From NCBI GenBank assembly GCA_033557835.1, contig JAWQRO010000019.1:17213-81212 (forward strand): a stretch of 64,000 nt of DNA, written 5' to 3'. This document shows, piece by piece, positions 36,301 to 49,161 of the stretch. This DNA comes from Helochares maculicollis (taxonomy: Eukaryota; Arthropoda; Insecta; Coleoptera; Hydrophilidae). A program made the position numbers and the translations under genes. The first letter of the stretch is position 1, and each line of letters starts with the position of its first letter. A model generated the notes under the pieces. It saw nothing but the letters and a program-made list of their open reading frames with translations, had not been told where the DNA came from and ran no database searches.

Positions 36301-36660
36301 CATACCAGCAATTCCTTGTTATTTATCAGTTCCTAGGTACTTGCGTTTCGATGCGATTTGGGGCCTTGAAAGCACTTGGAAAATTTCCTTTGTCTTTGAG
36401 TTTTTTTTTATTTATAAGGATTTCATAGATCGGTGGTAAAAGTTATCCTCTTATCACCTCTCTTCTCGAATTGTCTGACTAGTACTCAGGAGCTATATAC
36501 TAAAAATTGGATACGTAGAAAGTTTATATGTAAGAAAACAACTATCGAAATAGCTGGCTAAGCAACCGAGATATCAGCAATAATTTACGGGCTAAAATTA
36601 GCTTCAATTAAAAAATCATTAATCGGCTGTTATTGTTTTCAAATGTCCTTTTAAATGAAA
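33340..36660. other. No gene assigned; two GC-richer islands
   Basis: Mostly AT-rich. Two islands stand out: 34266-34411 and 35880-36300. Both are open in several frames and carry plausible splice or promoter signals, but I recognise no protein. A small tandem repeat lies at 35166-35221. Confidence 0.4.
35166..35221. repeat. 14-bp tandem repeat
   Basis: Four copies of a 14-bp unit, consensus CGTACTCTAAATTT, with one to three differences per copy. Confidence 0.8.
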
Positions 36661-36676
36661 TTTAAACAAAATACTA

Positions 36677-37761
36677 GGTTGTCCAATATGTTTGCGGTTC
36701 GATAAGAACAACACACTTGTTCCAACGCGATTCCAATTTATGAATTCTATCCCTAAAGTGAGAATCTGGAAGGGCTGCAAAATACGCTTCTACATTTGTT
36801 ATGACCTCACCATTTAATTCATAGATTTTAGTCATTGATAAAATGCTCTTGGGGCACGGTGCATTGTCCTGACGAAAAAGGGTTTTATATTTCTGCAAAC
36901 CTGTTTTTTTTTCACAATTTTTGTTCCTGCAGCTGGTCTAAAAGGTTACAATAATATTCAGAATTTATTGTTTTATCAGCTTGCAAGTAATCCTCAAACA
37001 AAATTCCTTTCGCATCCCGAACTGATTCTTAGGCCTTCTTGGCCGATTTCTGGATACGAATTCATTTCGGAGCCGAAAAACCAGGTTTGCATCACTGCTT
37101 CTGGTTTTGATTCAGGATCATGGTGATATAACTAAGTCGCATCTATAGTGATGAATCAATGCAGAAAATCCATTTTATTCTTTCGAAAAAGCTCTAAACC
37201 TTGCTGAGAAAGTCTCATTCGAATGAGTTTTTCTTTCATTCTTAGCGAATGAGGCACCCATTGTGCACACAAATTTTTTAAATTCAATTCTTCAGTCTAA
37301 ATATTACTAACACTGCCCAATAAGATGTCTAGGGCTTGTACTAAATCTCTTTCAGTCTCTCGAGAATTTTCCATTACGATATCTTTTATTTTTTCTACGA
37401 TTTCTGGTGTTGTTGCTGTTTTTGCACGTCCTTGATGTGAATGTTCTTCAAGGCTTGTACGACTAATTTTACATTCAGCAACTCATCTTTCAACTATACT
37501 AATAGAAAGCGAAGAGTCCTTGCGCACTTTTAACATTCGTTCATAAACTTCCTTTGCTTTTAAACCTCCCAAAACTAAAAATTCAATCACTGCACGATAC
37601 TTGATGTTTGCATTGTACAAAAATATTGTGACACATCGATACTAAATTGACCGATTGAAATGAAACTTCAGATACGTTCATATGAAGAGAGGTCCAATAC
37701 AAAAAATAGGTTAGAAGCAATGCCCTTTCTTACCGACTCGAAAATTTTATGAAAAACTCAA
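36677..37761 (-). mobile_element. Mariner element, deleted and decayed
   Basis: About 1085 bp flanked by TA (36675-36676 and 37762-37763). The left end GGTTGTCCAATATGTTTGCG closely matches the outer end of the fragment at 38577-39006. The minus strand carries the transposase in pieces: N-terminal LKAKEVYERMLK and ERWVAE (about 37480-37590), then KTATTPEIVEKI (about 37390-37430), a second-aspartate box RQDNAPCPKS (36850), and the C-terminal AALPDSHFRDRIHKLESRWN (36720-36780). The third catalytic region is missing and many stops are present. Confidence 0.82.
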
Positions 37762-38149
37762 TATAAACACAGATACAGAATCTGAAGTGAACTAAATATA
37801 ACTATCCTGAACCATGTCATGCTTCTTCAATTACTTTTGTTATTACCGTTATACTATCGAGCTGTGAAAAGAATCTACCATAGCAAGTAGAAGTAATAAT
37901 TCCGATTTCGCTTTACGCCAGTTGGATCTCTCTGAAAATGTCACGACCGCTATTTTTACATGAATTTATTGATCTGTTGACAATAAAACATCGCCTAATT
38001 CTAATGAAGACTCAGAAGGTGGAGAAGGCGGTATAATAATTTACCATGTTCTTTGTTGCACGCATCTACTTATTTAAGATGGCAGTAACGACGACTCCAA
38101 ATCAAATATAGTAAAAATAACAACTCTGATCTCTGATACTATGCTGAAA
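37762..38149. other. Possible upstream part of a piggyBac relic
   Basis: No gene. The run around 37995-38030 reads with several acidic residues on the plus strand, as piggyBac N termini often do, but this is weak. Confidence 0.2.
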
Positions 38150-38341
38150 GTAGTCTTGATGACAATATGGATGAACTTCTCGTCGCATACTCCAACTTAT
38201 GCACTGCAAGTAATGGTATACTCGGTAGTGCTGCGTGATAGCTTTGTAACCATATTTTCTAACTTGCATGTCACTGACAATTCCAATTTGGATCCAATAG
38301 ACAAGTTTTGGCGTTTGGAACGCCACAAAACTCAACAATAA
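38150..38341 (+). mobile_element. piggyBac transposase fragment
   Basis: A 66-codon open frame whose end reads FSNLHVTDNSNLDPIDKFWR. This matches the piggyBac (DDE_Tnp_1_7) block where a Met-Ser-Arg-Asn-Arg-Phe motif is followed by hLHhxDNxxLDPxDKhhKhRP. The preceding VMVYSVVLRDSFVTI aligns with the lead-in. The frame ends in TAA just after the block, so catalytic aspartates are absent. No TTAA-flanked ends are seen. It is a short isolated relic. Confidence 0.7.
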
Positions 38342-38576
38342 AATGTTATAAAATATTTCTTTCTTCAAACTCATTATCTTTAGATTTTTTTTTACATAGC
38401 ATATGTGAATTTTATGCAGAAACTTACAAATCTTCAGCATAAATGGGTTATTAATGCTTTTTCGAAATTGTTTATAAATCAGAGAAAATTATTTCTCATT
38501 TTTTCTCGATTGTGTATTGGAAATGTTTTTGTAGAGAATTTCTAGTTTTGAGTAGTTAAAATTAAACATTGTGTTT

Positions 38577-39006
38577 AATCTATATCGGTTTCAGTCCCTT
38601 GATGATTTTACAATACGGTATCCTGTAGTTTTTCTATGATTTCTGATGTTGTTGCTGTTTTTGGCCGTTTTTGACGTGGATCGTTTTCAAAGCGTATACG
38701 GCCACGTTTAAATTCAGCAACCCATTCTTCTAATGTATTAATTGAAGACAAACAGTCCTTACACATTTTCAATGTTGGTTCATAAACTTCCTTTGCTTTT
38801 AAGCCTTCCAAAAATAAAAATTCAATCACTGCACGATTATTGTTATTTCCATTGTAATAAAATACTGTGACACGTCGATACTAAATGTCTTGTAAACAAA
38901 GAATGAATTGACAGATTGAAATGCAACTTCACAAACGTTCATATAAAGAAAATTTAGGCTAGTAGCAACGCCCTTTTTTATCGAGCCGAAAACTTATTGA
39001 GCAACT
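38577..39006 (-). mobile_element. Mariner 5' fragment, same family as 36.7 kb
   Basis: Minus strand. It starts at a TA (39007-39008) with the inverted repeat TTGCTCAATAAGTTTTCGGC, followed by a leader very similar to that of the 36.7-37.8 kb element, then the transposase N terminus: FLFLEGLKAKEVYE, EEWVAEFKRGR and RPKTATTSEIIEKLQD. Homology stops near 38577 at REIA-like codons; the catalytic domain and other inverted repeat are missing. This copy keeps 24 bp that the other has lost in the leader. Confidence 0.85.
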
Positions 39007-39450
39007 TACTATTGTAATGAATTTGAACATTGTTTCGCAAGTTACCGACAAAAATTGAGAATTATGAATATAATTTTGTTGTAATCCTTAAAACCGATTG
39101 GCGAAATGATTAATTATGAACTTAGCCCATGATATCAAAGTAATAAAATTTGCAGCCGTTTTGAGAACTGATTAAAATGTGTACTTTAAATAATACTAAA
39201 TGAACTTAGAATGTTGCCAAAATGAACCGGTGACACCCCATTCAAACTTTTCCATTGCTAATGGCCAATCAGATAAACGTTTTAAGTTGGGTGGCCATTC
39301 AAGCCCATAGGGCTTGTCTGAGTGCGAGGAATTTTCCACGCAGTGCCCTCCAAGTATACGCTTTAACAATATCTTCGAGACGTCCTACTTTGATTTTAAT
39401 CTTACTATACAACTCTTCATATCCCGGAATTGAATTTTTTCGCGTTCTTC

Positions 39451-41279
39451 TATGATCCCCAATTTTTACTAGACTAAGAGATTCATGACAAATTCAAAAA
39501 GACTGGGCAAAATTGTCAGTTTCAATACAAATTTTGCCAAACCTCTTAAACGCAGATATAACCAAAAAAGTTTATGTTTTCTGTTAAAATTCTCCTTATA
39601 TTTAATGAAAGTGCGCAAGAGCTTTAATTTGTTTAAAACTTTTTTTTGCAAAATTATTGACATTTCATAATATCTATATAATATAATATCTGTGTATACA
39701 TAAACTTCAAATTATAACGAGGCTTATCTTAATTATTATATTCATGTTGTACAACACATTGTTGTTAGAGCTTCAATTTAGACTGGCCAAATTTCAACAC
39801 GAAGATCTAACCAATTATACCAACGTGTTGTTAATATAATTTCTATATATACCATATAAAAATTGGTTGACTGCTTTTCGTGTTGGTTTTCAGATTTGAA
39901 TTGAGCTTCAATTAATTAATCGAATGCAGCGACTTTAGGTGTACAAAAAGTTGCACTTTGCTTGCTTTAGTTAATTAAAATGATTGTAAATTATCATTAG
40001 ATAAGGTCATTTCGTTTAATTAAGTATTATATATAGAAAATTAAAGCGAAATTTAGCGTTCGATTTCTTAACGTGAATAATTTTATCGTAAATTGTAATC
40101 TCACTACATAGATTATCAATCAAACGCTAAGTTTCGATTGAAGAATGTGCCCATTATTTCCAAATGTTTATGAAAACCTCTTGTAAAGTAAAAGTGAAAC
40201 TAGCAGATATTTCTATTCCTCGTCCTCAAGTACTGATGCATTTTTAACACTCATCACTTATAGATTTTATTGAAGTACAGGCTACGTAATTCATTGTTCT
40301 TTAAATAAGGACACATGAAATATGTATAATGTATATAAACTCTATAATAAGTGCCACTGTACTTTATCAGAACATCTTGCACCAAATATACTTGGGGCTC
40401 GCTCTAAAAATAATTAAATGTTTCAACATTTTTGAATATTAGTGAAATAACCTTCATCTCTAGATGCAAAATAGTATGTTTTTTATGTCTCATATAATTT
40501 AACTGTGGTAAAAGTATATTCATACTTGCACGTTTTGGACTTTGGTTGCTTGTGTATATGTAAGACTTACGCACATTTATGTACATTCATATACATTAAG
40601 AACTCACACACCTTATTTGAACCACGCCCTAGACATAAGCAAGCTTGTCTGACAAAAAAATTCAATTTACTGGCTAATCAGTTTTCATGTAGTAAAATTA
40701 AATTGCGTAGGCAAATTTAAAAATATACTTTCTTGCAACTACACTTGAATGTTTCTTTGCTAAGCAGGCATTATTTAACTGTTTCTTAAACGATATGTAA
40801 ATCAGTATTTGGTGAAACAAGAAAATGAAATATTTGTAGTTTTAGTTTTGGTGCGTTTTCAGAAGCAAAAGGTCCTGGTTTCATAATCGCAATTATTTTT
40901 AAAATTCGGTAGAACATCTGCTCTTTATCAAAATCATACAAAAGTGGTTTCACCAGATGTATAAATGTAAAGATCTGGATCTAATATAATAAGCACTTGC
41001 ATCAGGTTTAATAATATTTTTCAAAGTTCAGAGTAGTTCATAAAAACTATTTTCTGAGTTAATTCTTAGTCAAGTTATCTGAGTTTTAGTGAAAACTGGC
41101 GTGAAAAATTTAATTAGTTGTGTTCTAATCCATCCACATAGTTCTAGTATTATCATAACGATCGCTAGATTGCTTTACGTAAATATTTGCGTTTGATGTT
41201 CCTGAAACAAATTTAGTTGCAGACAACAAGAGATAGTAATTAAATGCCGCATACCAAGAGATAGAAATTAAATTCCGCA
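39451..41279. other. No gene recognised
   Basis: AT-rich. A direct duplication of about 28 bp with AAGAGATAG-AATTAAAT-CCGCA occurs at 41226-41280, next to the following mariner relic. Confidence 0.4.
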
Positions 41280-41910
41280 CGACAAAGGTTTAAGACTATG
41301 GAAATTCATAACGAAACAACAAATGTGTTGGGTGACGAAGCTCTTTCGCAAACAATGGTATGCAAATGGGCTAAAGACTTTCAAGGTGGACATTCAAAGC
41401 CTTAAAATTATTCTCTGAACGTTCAAAAAGTGCAACTACTGAAGAATGGATTGATTCTGTACTTGAAATAGTTATGAATAACAGATTTCAGAGTGAACTG
41501 AACCTGGTTGTTAAGCTCCGAAGCCAGCAAAGGGATTGAAATCGTCCAAGGAAATTATGTCATCAGTTTTTTTTTGGGATAAAGAAGGAATTGATTACTC
41601 TTAAAGCGGTAAAACAATAAGAGGAAAACATTAAAAAACTTTTGGACAAACTTAATGAAAAAATTCAAAACTACACAGAATTGGCAGCACCTAACTTTAA
41701 TCTGTTCCCAGCGCTCAAAAAATTTCTACGTGAAACGCGTTTTTTGTCTAATGGAGACGTTCTTGCAACAGTAAATGTTTACTATGAAGGTTTTCTGGAA
41801 AATTACTTTAAGTATAAGATACATAAATTGGAGAATCATTTACAAAAATTTATTGTCCTTAAGAGAAGAAAAACTGAAGAATAAAGTCATTTTTCGAACC
41901 ATAAACTTTT
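41280..41910 (+). mobile_element. Mariner relic with central deletion
   Basis: Plus-strand pieces of a transposase: GDEALSQTMVCKWAKDFQGG (helix-turn-helix, 41332-41393), RSKSATTEEWIDSVLEIVMN (41425-41482), APKPAKGLKSSKEIMSSVFW (about 41519-41577), GKTI, then NFNLFPALKKFLRETRFLSN (third catalytic region, 41690-41755, with Asn for Asp) and the C-terminal IHKLENHLQKFIVL. The first and second aspartate boxes are deleted. No clean inverted repeats were found. It resembles the mellifera or irritans type, distinct in detail from the 4.5 and 31.7 kb elements. Confidence 0.75.
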
Positions 41911-42399
41911 GTCTTCATTGCCGCTTTGCTAACTTTTCAGCTAGTTTAGTACTTACACGGTTTATGGAAGTGTTCCGTGCTTTAATTTATGTCGATCAAA
42001 CAAATTCCAAATACGACATGTGATCATAAAATGTATAAATATGGCCTGCCATTTAAGTAACATTTGTGAATGTGTGTGTACGAAAAGATGCAACAGATTG
42101 CTGAATTAAAGAGTAAACATTCAATTATCAACGAATACGTTGCCTAATCTGAGATAGCGTAAGTGGTCCCTTCAAAGTGTGGCCTAGAGCTAAATTTTGA
42201 TGTTTTATTACTACATTTCAAAATTGTGTTAACTTTAAAAAATGTTTGGTCAAGGGTAAATTATATCATTGTTACTCGATAAAAATCGTCTAAGAAATAT
42301 TTCACTCTGATTTGGCCAAGTGCATGGAAAACTGAGCTGCAGTACTTAGCTCGCCGTAATATGCAGATGCAGACACACTTATTTTAAGTCTATATTTTG

Positions 42400-43560
42400 G
42401 TACTATAAAGTGACCACTTTTGAGTTGGCCTATAAATATCCTAATTTTCTTGGTAGAAAAAAATTATTGCCATGGGATTGGGGAAAAACATTGTCTTTAT
42501 TAGACCATCAGGCAGTAAAAAAGCAGTACTTTGTGCCTTGTCGGATTGTATTTTTAACTATTTTATCAACTGTTTCATCTAATTGGACATCACAGTGATT
42601 TTCTAACTAGGAAAAATACATTTAATACCGTTTTGAGTAAAGATTTAATACATCTTTAAAAAAATCAGGAATTACATAGTTACATTTGTTGCCTTCAATT
42701 AGGTTGGAATGGATTTTATGCACCTACTCCATCATCATTGTTTGAACCATCCATAAATATTTTGGTGAAATCTAGTCAATATTTGTTTAATATCATAATA
42801 GAAGTGACACCAATTAGATTTTTAGAAGGTCAGAATAGTCCTAGAAAACTAAGTATTTACTATAGCATCTGAGATAAGAGATGAGCATTAAAGTAATAAG
42901 ATCGGATCTGATTCTGCTACAAAAGTCTTCAGTGATAATATATCTGCCGAAGTATAAAGGAATTTGATTGCTCTTCTAATATTTATCAGTTAGCAATTCC
43001 ATTGCTAGATTTTGCATAGTTCTATGTACAGGACCTCATTGTTCACAAAGACTAATAGCGAATTATACAAATTATACTGATATAATTCAATATCGCTTTG
43101 GTGTGTAAATACAAAACGAGCTATTTACATTACATTCTCATCCCATGAGACAAACAGCTCGAACAACGTTTATAGTGTTTCATGCTTTAAGCATAACATA
43201 CTTTATATTCGGTTTAAAACATAGTTACTGATCCAAAATTACACCCAAGATAAGTACCTCTCTGACATAAGAAACGGACCTTTCGTCCATTATAATATTA
43301 AAGGGAGGCTTCAGCCTCTTGGGAACGCTCAAATTAATGGTTTTGATGGGCAAATACTTAATAGTCCATGATAGTCAATACTTGGTGTGCGCTACTGAAA
43401 TCTCCTGATTAGAAGCAATAGGTCAATATTACACCCTAATGCAAACATCATCTCCGAATTGCAGAACTTTCATTTCATGCCCAAACTCACATTCGAGGTG
43501 AAAACGCAGCCCTGCGAGAGGCCATTATTTGAGATTCGCTCTACAAACGATTATAATATT
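42400..43560 (-). mobile_element. Non-LTR retrotransposon relic (RT and RNase H)
   Basis: Decayed LINE on the minus strand. Near 43520 it reads as a degraded GLPQG-SVLSP box. From about 43495 down: KVLQFGDDVCI, matching the catalytic F/YADD box; then LKPPFNIIMDERSVSYVREV and LGVILDQ (43240-43320), a typical post-palm segment of jockey/R1/I elements; INVVRAVC (about 43160). Further on, FMDGSNNDDGVGA (42723-42763) resembles the first RNase H motif, and a later VDKIVKNTIRQGT the end of that domain. Frameshifts and stops are frequent. RNase H after RT points towards an I-like element, but that clade is an inference. Confidence 0.72.
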
Positions 43561-46500
43561 CACTTATTAGATTAGTACTTGAAGAGCTTGTTTCACAATA
43601 TTTTGACAATACAAATAAAGGACGCTTATTTTGAACAATCACAATCAGGTGATCTTGTCATACAAATTTCGACGCATATTTTAAAATGTTGCCTCATATA
43701 AATAATAACTTAAGCCCGTATCACCTGCATTGATAATATGTATATTTACCATATCAATACTTTATCAACTGATACTTGGGAGATGATTCGCGTTTTTCTG
43801 AAGATTAAAATCTCATATATCTTATGATTGCCTACTGCACTTTGTTTTACTATTTTCGCTAAGAGCTGTTAATATCATTTAAGCGATAGTTATATCATTT
43901 GTATCATGACCTTTTTAAACTTTTTAAAATTAACGTCATAGTATCCACTGATGTCATTACAAAAAATTCTGGATAAGAATAAAATACAAATAGTTTTTTT
44001 CGCGACAGTTACTACACGGTGTTTGCGGTATATTTAGTCGTTCAGTGAGCTGTATAAAAAGGCAGATTTTCAGAATCGTAAATGGAACAGATAATTTGGA
44101 GTTATCAAAATGTTAGATAAAAATGTGGCTCTTGGAACGTGATGAAATTAATAACCTTGTACTGTGATCATCTTTAAAAGTGGTATGTAATTGAGATTAA
44201 CAACATGCAGTATGATGACTTTGTTTAACCGAAAGATCACCTTAACAAGTACCACAGTTATACTTGTTGACATGACTTCGTAACCTTTCCGAAATAAAAA
44301 TATAGCATATTCATACTTGACGTCCTTATGGTTAGTGTTGACGCCAATAAAAAACTAAAAGATAACAATTTTTAAACGGCTATATGAAAAAGAAATGTCA
44401 CTCACTGCACTACAGGTGCGTTTGCAGGCTCGTCCATTTTATTGGGCAAAACTAGAGGATTTTGGCAACCAATTTATTAACATTCTAACTTGAAATGGAA
44501 GTTGCTGGTTAATCTATCAGTACTCGATAGCTAATGAGCATATGCCAATTGATGTATAAATTTTGTCACCTGTATAGGAATACTTGTATTATAAATAGCC
44601 CATTTAAGGTTTCGCATGTCCATTAGATTGCTTTGCCAACGAGTTAGTATAGCTTTTAATTGATACTCCAATTTGTTTACAAACAAAATTTGACGGGTCA
44701 GACCGTTTCAAAGTGAAATTGCAATTGATCTACATAATATTATGTTATCAGTCATGTGTTTAACTAGAAATTTTTTGGTTTGGAAGGCGTCAGAGGCCAA
44801 ACGTTGCCTCGAGAAATATTGAAAATTACAGTGCACATGGATCAAATTCTAAATTTAAACAATATAAACAGCTGTTACAAAGCATAATAAAACAGTATAC
44901 GCTCGACAAACAGATAAGGCACAACTTTGCTAAATTTTACCACGTGTTTTAATGTATCTACACATTATCTATACCTTGAATACTAAATAACCAACAAAAT
45001 TGAAACCACGTCGAAAATAAAGATATAAACCTAACAAAATAAAATCAATTGATAACACTTACCTTTTTAAGAAGAAAATCATGGTAAGAGAACTTGGATT
45101 TACACACCTGGAAAGAACAAGATACTCGTTATCTAACAGTTCGCCATGAACTTAAAATATTTCAATTTAATGAATATTTAGTTGCGCAAGTTTGTTATAG
45201 GCACACTTTTCTTTGAATAATTTCACTAGTGTGTACTTTTTGTACGTTGTTGCAAATCTTATCGCATTTTTGCTAATAAAATTGCACTGCTACGTTTCTC
45301 GTTACTAAACAAATATATTGTGGTGGCATTTACTAGTACCAACGCATTTACGGAAGTAAAACTTGTACCATTAGTATCAATAATATCAACAACAAAGTTA
45401 TATTATAATTCGGAATATTAATATTATTGGCTAACGTAACATTTAACACATTCCTTGTGTTTAACTATCGATACATGTCAGACGCAAAACCATCTCGGCT
45501 GATCAATATAAACCGATGCAAATAGTCAGGCAGAAGCCAAATTTTTGCATTTTTTATTTAAACATAGAAATCAATTTTTCGTTTAGACACTCTTGAACAC
45601 TTCCGAGTTTATTTCTATGTGTTATAGATATAATATTGAAATTGTTTGATTATGTTTCAAAATCAGTTAGTTACCTGCTCAACACAATTGCTCTTGTATT
45701 GCCGCTTTGTACAGTTTGCCTTTTAGTGCTAACCACAAACACGAAGATTTAGTTGCACTTTAAACGCATTTTACATAAGATCATTGTTTTTAATATGCGC
45801 TATGAGTATTTTTATCTTTGGAAATGGAAGGAATTTATAAATGCACTTAGATTTATAAACTAAGTGCCAGGCTAGCATGTGCAATAGAAAAGCTTGTTTT
45901 TTATTGTAATGATAATTATTTTTCAATATCATTAAAATTCTATTCATTTCAATAGTAAATTTTATTGCTAACATGAATGAAACCGTTCAAAGCGACTTTT
46001 CAAAAAGTAGTAAGAGTAAAAAACAACTTAGAGATAAAATATCGTATCATATCTGTTATTGATAAAAGTACTGGCGGAACTTCCGTTTCACAAAATATAG
46101 CATAGATCTTCCTTGATTTAGTAAATGTCGAAAATATTGTTCAACTTGCAATAGAATTATTCATTACAAGAAAATTATTACGTCCCTTTATAACGTTCTA
46201 AATTATTGCTTTTTTGATTTTTTAGAATAAATATATAATGTATTACTTATCAGCTACTTAAGTATTCAAGAGATCATATTTTCGACCAATTGTCTATTTA
46301 TCTTAAATCAAACTCGTAGTAATTATTCAATTATCATCTCGTACCTTGCCTAACTACAATTTTATTATATCCTACAATATATGCAACCAAGGTTACAGAA
46401 GCAGAACTTCATCTATATCCATGAGAGATTTTTGCATAGGCAACCAAACGTACCCAAGAGATAATTACAAATATGCAGTTTGCCGGACATAATGAAACTC

Positions 46501-48198
46501 GGTACTCCCTTTCTATATTAAAACAGTTATCTGAAGATATTAATTGGAGATTAATATTGTTAGTCACAGATCTACTCCTATAATGCAAAATGTTTTAAAC
46601 AAGTGGATCTGAGAAGCAATTTTATAAACACAAAACTTTTAAATTTAATTGGGCAAAGAGTATACAAAACGAAAACATTAATTTATAAACGAAATAAGAT
46701 CCGAATTTATTAATACTATATATTATTTACTTACTGTTGTAGATATAAAATTACTAACCCGCGCTCTAAGCCACAATAAAATATACGCAAAAATCTTGTG
46801 CGTTCGTGTACTTTCTATAATAAGTCTTGAATAAGCAACGACTTTAAAGGAGGCATAGCTGTAATTCCCCTAAGTTTAAAATACGATTACGGCAACATAA
46901 GACGTTTTCATTTTTGCATTACCCAGAGTTTGGTCACTAATAGGATATTTTATTGAATAAAATATTTCGGACTATCATTCAAGGTAAATTGGTATTAGAA
47001 AGAACTACTAAAAATGAAAATAAAAACTTATTTTGCGCCACATTAAAGTCAAAAAGCTACAAATGATCTAATGCCGATAGATTGTAACGTTCAAATCACC
47101 TACATAGACAGCAAACAAACTTTGGACTTGCCCATATAATATTTCAAATATGAACAATCAAGCAGTAAACTTCACTAGCTTAATGTTTCTTGGACATTTT
47201 CATTTATATTTGTTGGATTTCTGCGAATGGATGTGTTTAATGGATGTGTCTTAGCGACCGAAATGTTTGGTTGTAATTCGGTACAAGCATAACCACTATA
47301 AAACCCTACAGATACGTAGTTGAGATATCTTAATTCGCCAAAATGTTTATTTAACGCTTTAGATGTATGGAAATATATTTGAGTATCAAATGTTTAAAGT
47401 AAATCCAGGAACTTTATGGTTGATTATATTTTGCGCCCAATATTGTCTTTATATTTTTTGCCATGTTTTTCATTAGCAACATTTTAATCAATTCTTTAAT
47501 TCTTGTCTCACAATAAAATTACTTTATGTGATTACAAATTTTAATGTCATATTTCAAGAAGCATTTAAAAATAGTAATTTAAGATACATCAAATGATATA
47601 ATTTAAACTGTCTCGTCACATTAATATTTCAAAGTAAAGGAACCTGGAGCGTTTTCACTCAACATGAACATATGTTCTTATACAGCATAAAAATAGTAAC
47701 GGAATCTAATAGCTATGTAATAATCGTATGTACGCTGCTAAAATCAAACGGAAAACTTATATTGTCATGCCCCTTAACATTATTTAAGAGTATTTTTCCC
47801 TTAAAGCGTCTTTACTCCACAAGTAAACGAAGCTTATTTTGTTCTTGATAGATTTTTACTTTGCGTGGCTTATTCATTCAGAGTTTCTTAATCAAGAAAT
47901 GAAATAGCAGAAACTGCACTAGAAGCGTCTTATTTATAGGCTCATTTACTTATTCTATTATTTGTATACTGAATTATAGCAGGTTCATTATTTATTTTTA
48001 GATTGTCAAAATTTATAGCCAAGTAGCACTTGGCATTAAGCCTTTATTTACTACTTTAAATGTAGATATCCACTTGAGTTGTTCATTTTACTACGCCGTG
48101 CCATTAATTATCCTGTCAACTGAGTCGTTCGCTTATGTAGTATACTATAGGATTCTCTAAAATAGTCCAGAAGAAACCATACACATTTTTGAACGTTC
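43561..48198. other. No gene recognised
   Basis: About 4.6 kb of AT-rich sequence. No open frame above about 70 codons and no element with visible ends. Possibly old repeats too decayed to read by eye. Confidence 0.45.
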
Positions 48199-48381
48199 GA
48201 GATCTTTGAATATTAAAAACCGAGATCCTTCAATTTTCAAAAGCGAGATTCTTGAATATTCAAAAGAGAAATTCTTGAATACTCAAAAGCAAGCTCTTTA
48301 AATATTGAAAAGCGAGATCCTTGAGTATTCAAAAGCAAGATCATTGATTATTCAAAAGCAAGATCCTTTATTTTCAAAATC
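48199..48381. repeat. 23-bp minisatellite, eight copies
   Basis: Seven exact-length 23-bp units plus one of 22 bp, consensus near GAGATCCTTGAATATTCAAAAGC. Copies differ at several positions but keep length, which suggests old unequal exchange rather than slippage. It lies 120 bp from a second, unrelated tandem repeat. Confidence 0.9.
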
Positions 48382-48501
48382 AACTTATTTATGTAAAAAT
48401 CTAGTTGCTTATCCAGCTTAGTCGGTGAAGCAAGAAGATTAGACTCTTTTATAGTTCCCTTTCTTGTTTAGCGGGAAAATTCTTTAAAAATGACGACGCC
48501 T

Positions 48502-48665
48502 ACTTTTTTGTAATTTATATAAATTATAAATACACTTTTTTGCAGTTCATATAAATTCAGAAGAAGCTTTTCTGCAACTCATGTAAATTCATAAGATACT
48601 TTTTTGCAATTCATGTAAATTTACAAGAAACTTTTTTTGCAATTCTTATAAATTATTAAGATTAC
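48502..48665. repeat. 31-34-bp minisatellite, five copies
   Basis: Five units, each starting ACTTTTTTGCAATTCAT or a close variant and ending TAAATT plus a variable AT-rich tail of 8-12 bp. Each unit has a poly-T run. No coding capacity. Confidence 0.85.
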
Positions 48666-49161
48666 GTTTCTGAAAGATGGTCGCCAATAGTGAGGTCAAT
48701 AGTAAGCCTTTGAAGTAGGTCTAGATTCTCATATTTTATTAAAGACGGCGTAAGCTTCGTCTACTCGGGATTCACGGGTTAAGTCGCTTACATACTTAGA
48801 AATGCAATTTCATAACTTAACAAAATCCTGAAGCGAGACTATATTAGCTTATATTTTTTGTGTGTCTATTGCATAGTCTTTCCTTGTCGTGTCTCTACTT
48901 CGCAAGGGATTAGCAAGCATAGCAAAGAATGGACGAGCTTTGCCAAACTAGTCCCGAATAAGCAAAACTTACAGGATCCTTAATGCATTCTAAATTTTCT
49001 GCTTTCTGACGATTATTAAATTCTTTGTAAATTTGAGTCACCAAAATACAAGAAGTGAATGATAATTTCAACATATGATGATAGAACCGCAAATTTCGAT
49101 TTTCAGTTTTTATTCCAAGGCGTCCCAAACATAATCAAGCATCTTTTATGTAAATCGGTAA
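48666..49161. other. No gene recognised
   Basis: Unremarkable sequence between the minisatellites and dispersed repeat A. The open frame 48910-49128 (-) has no recognisable content. Confidence 0.4.
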
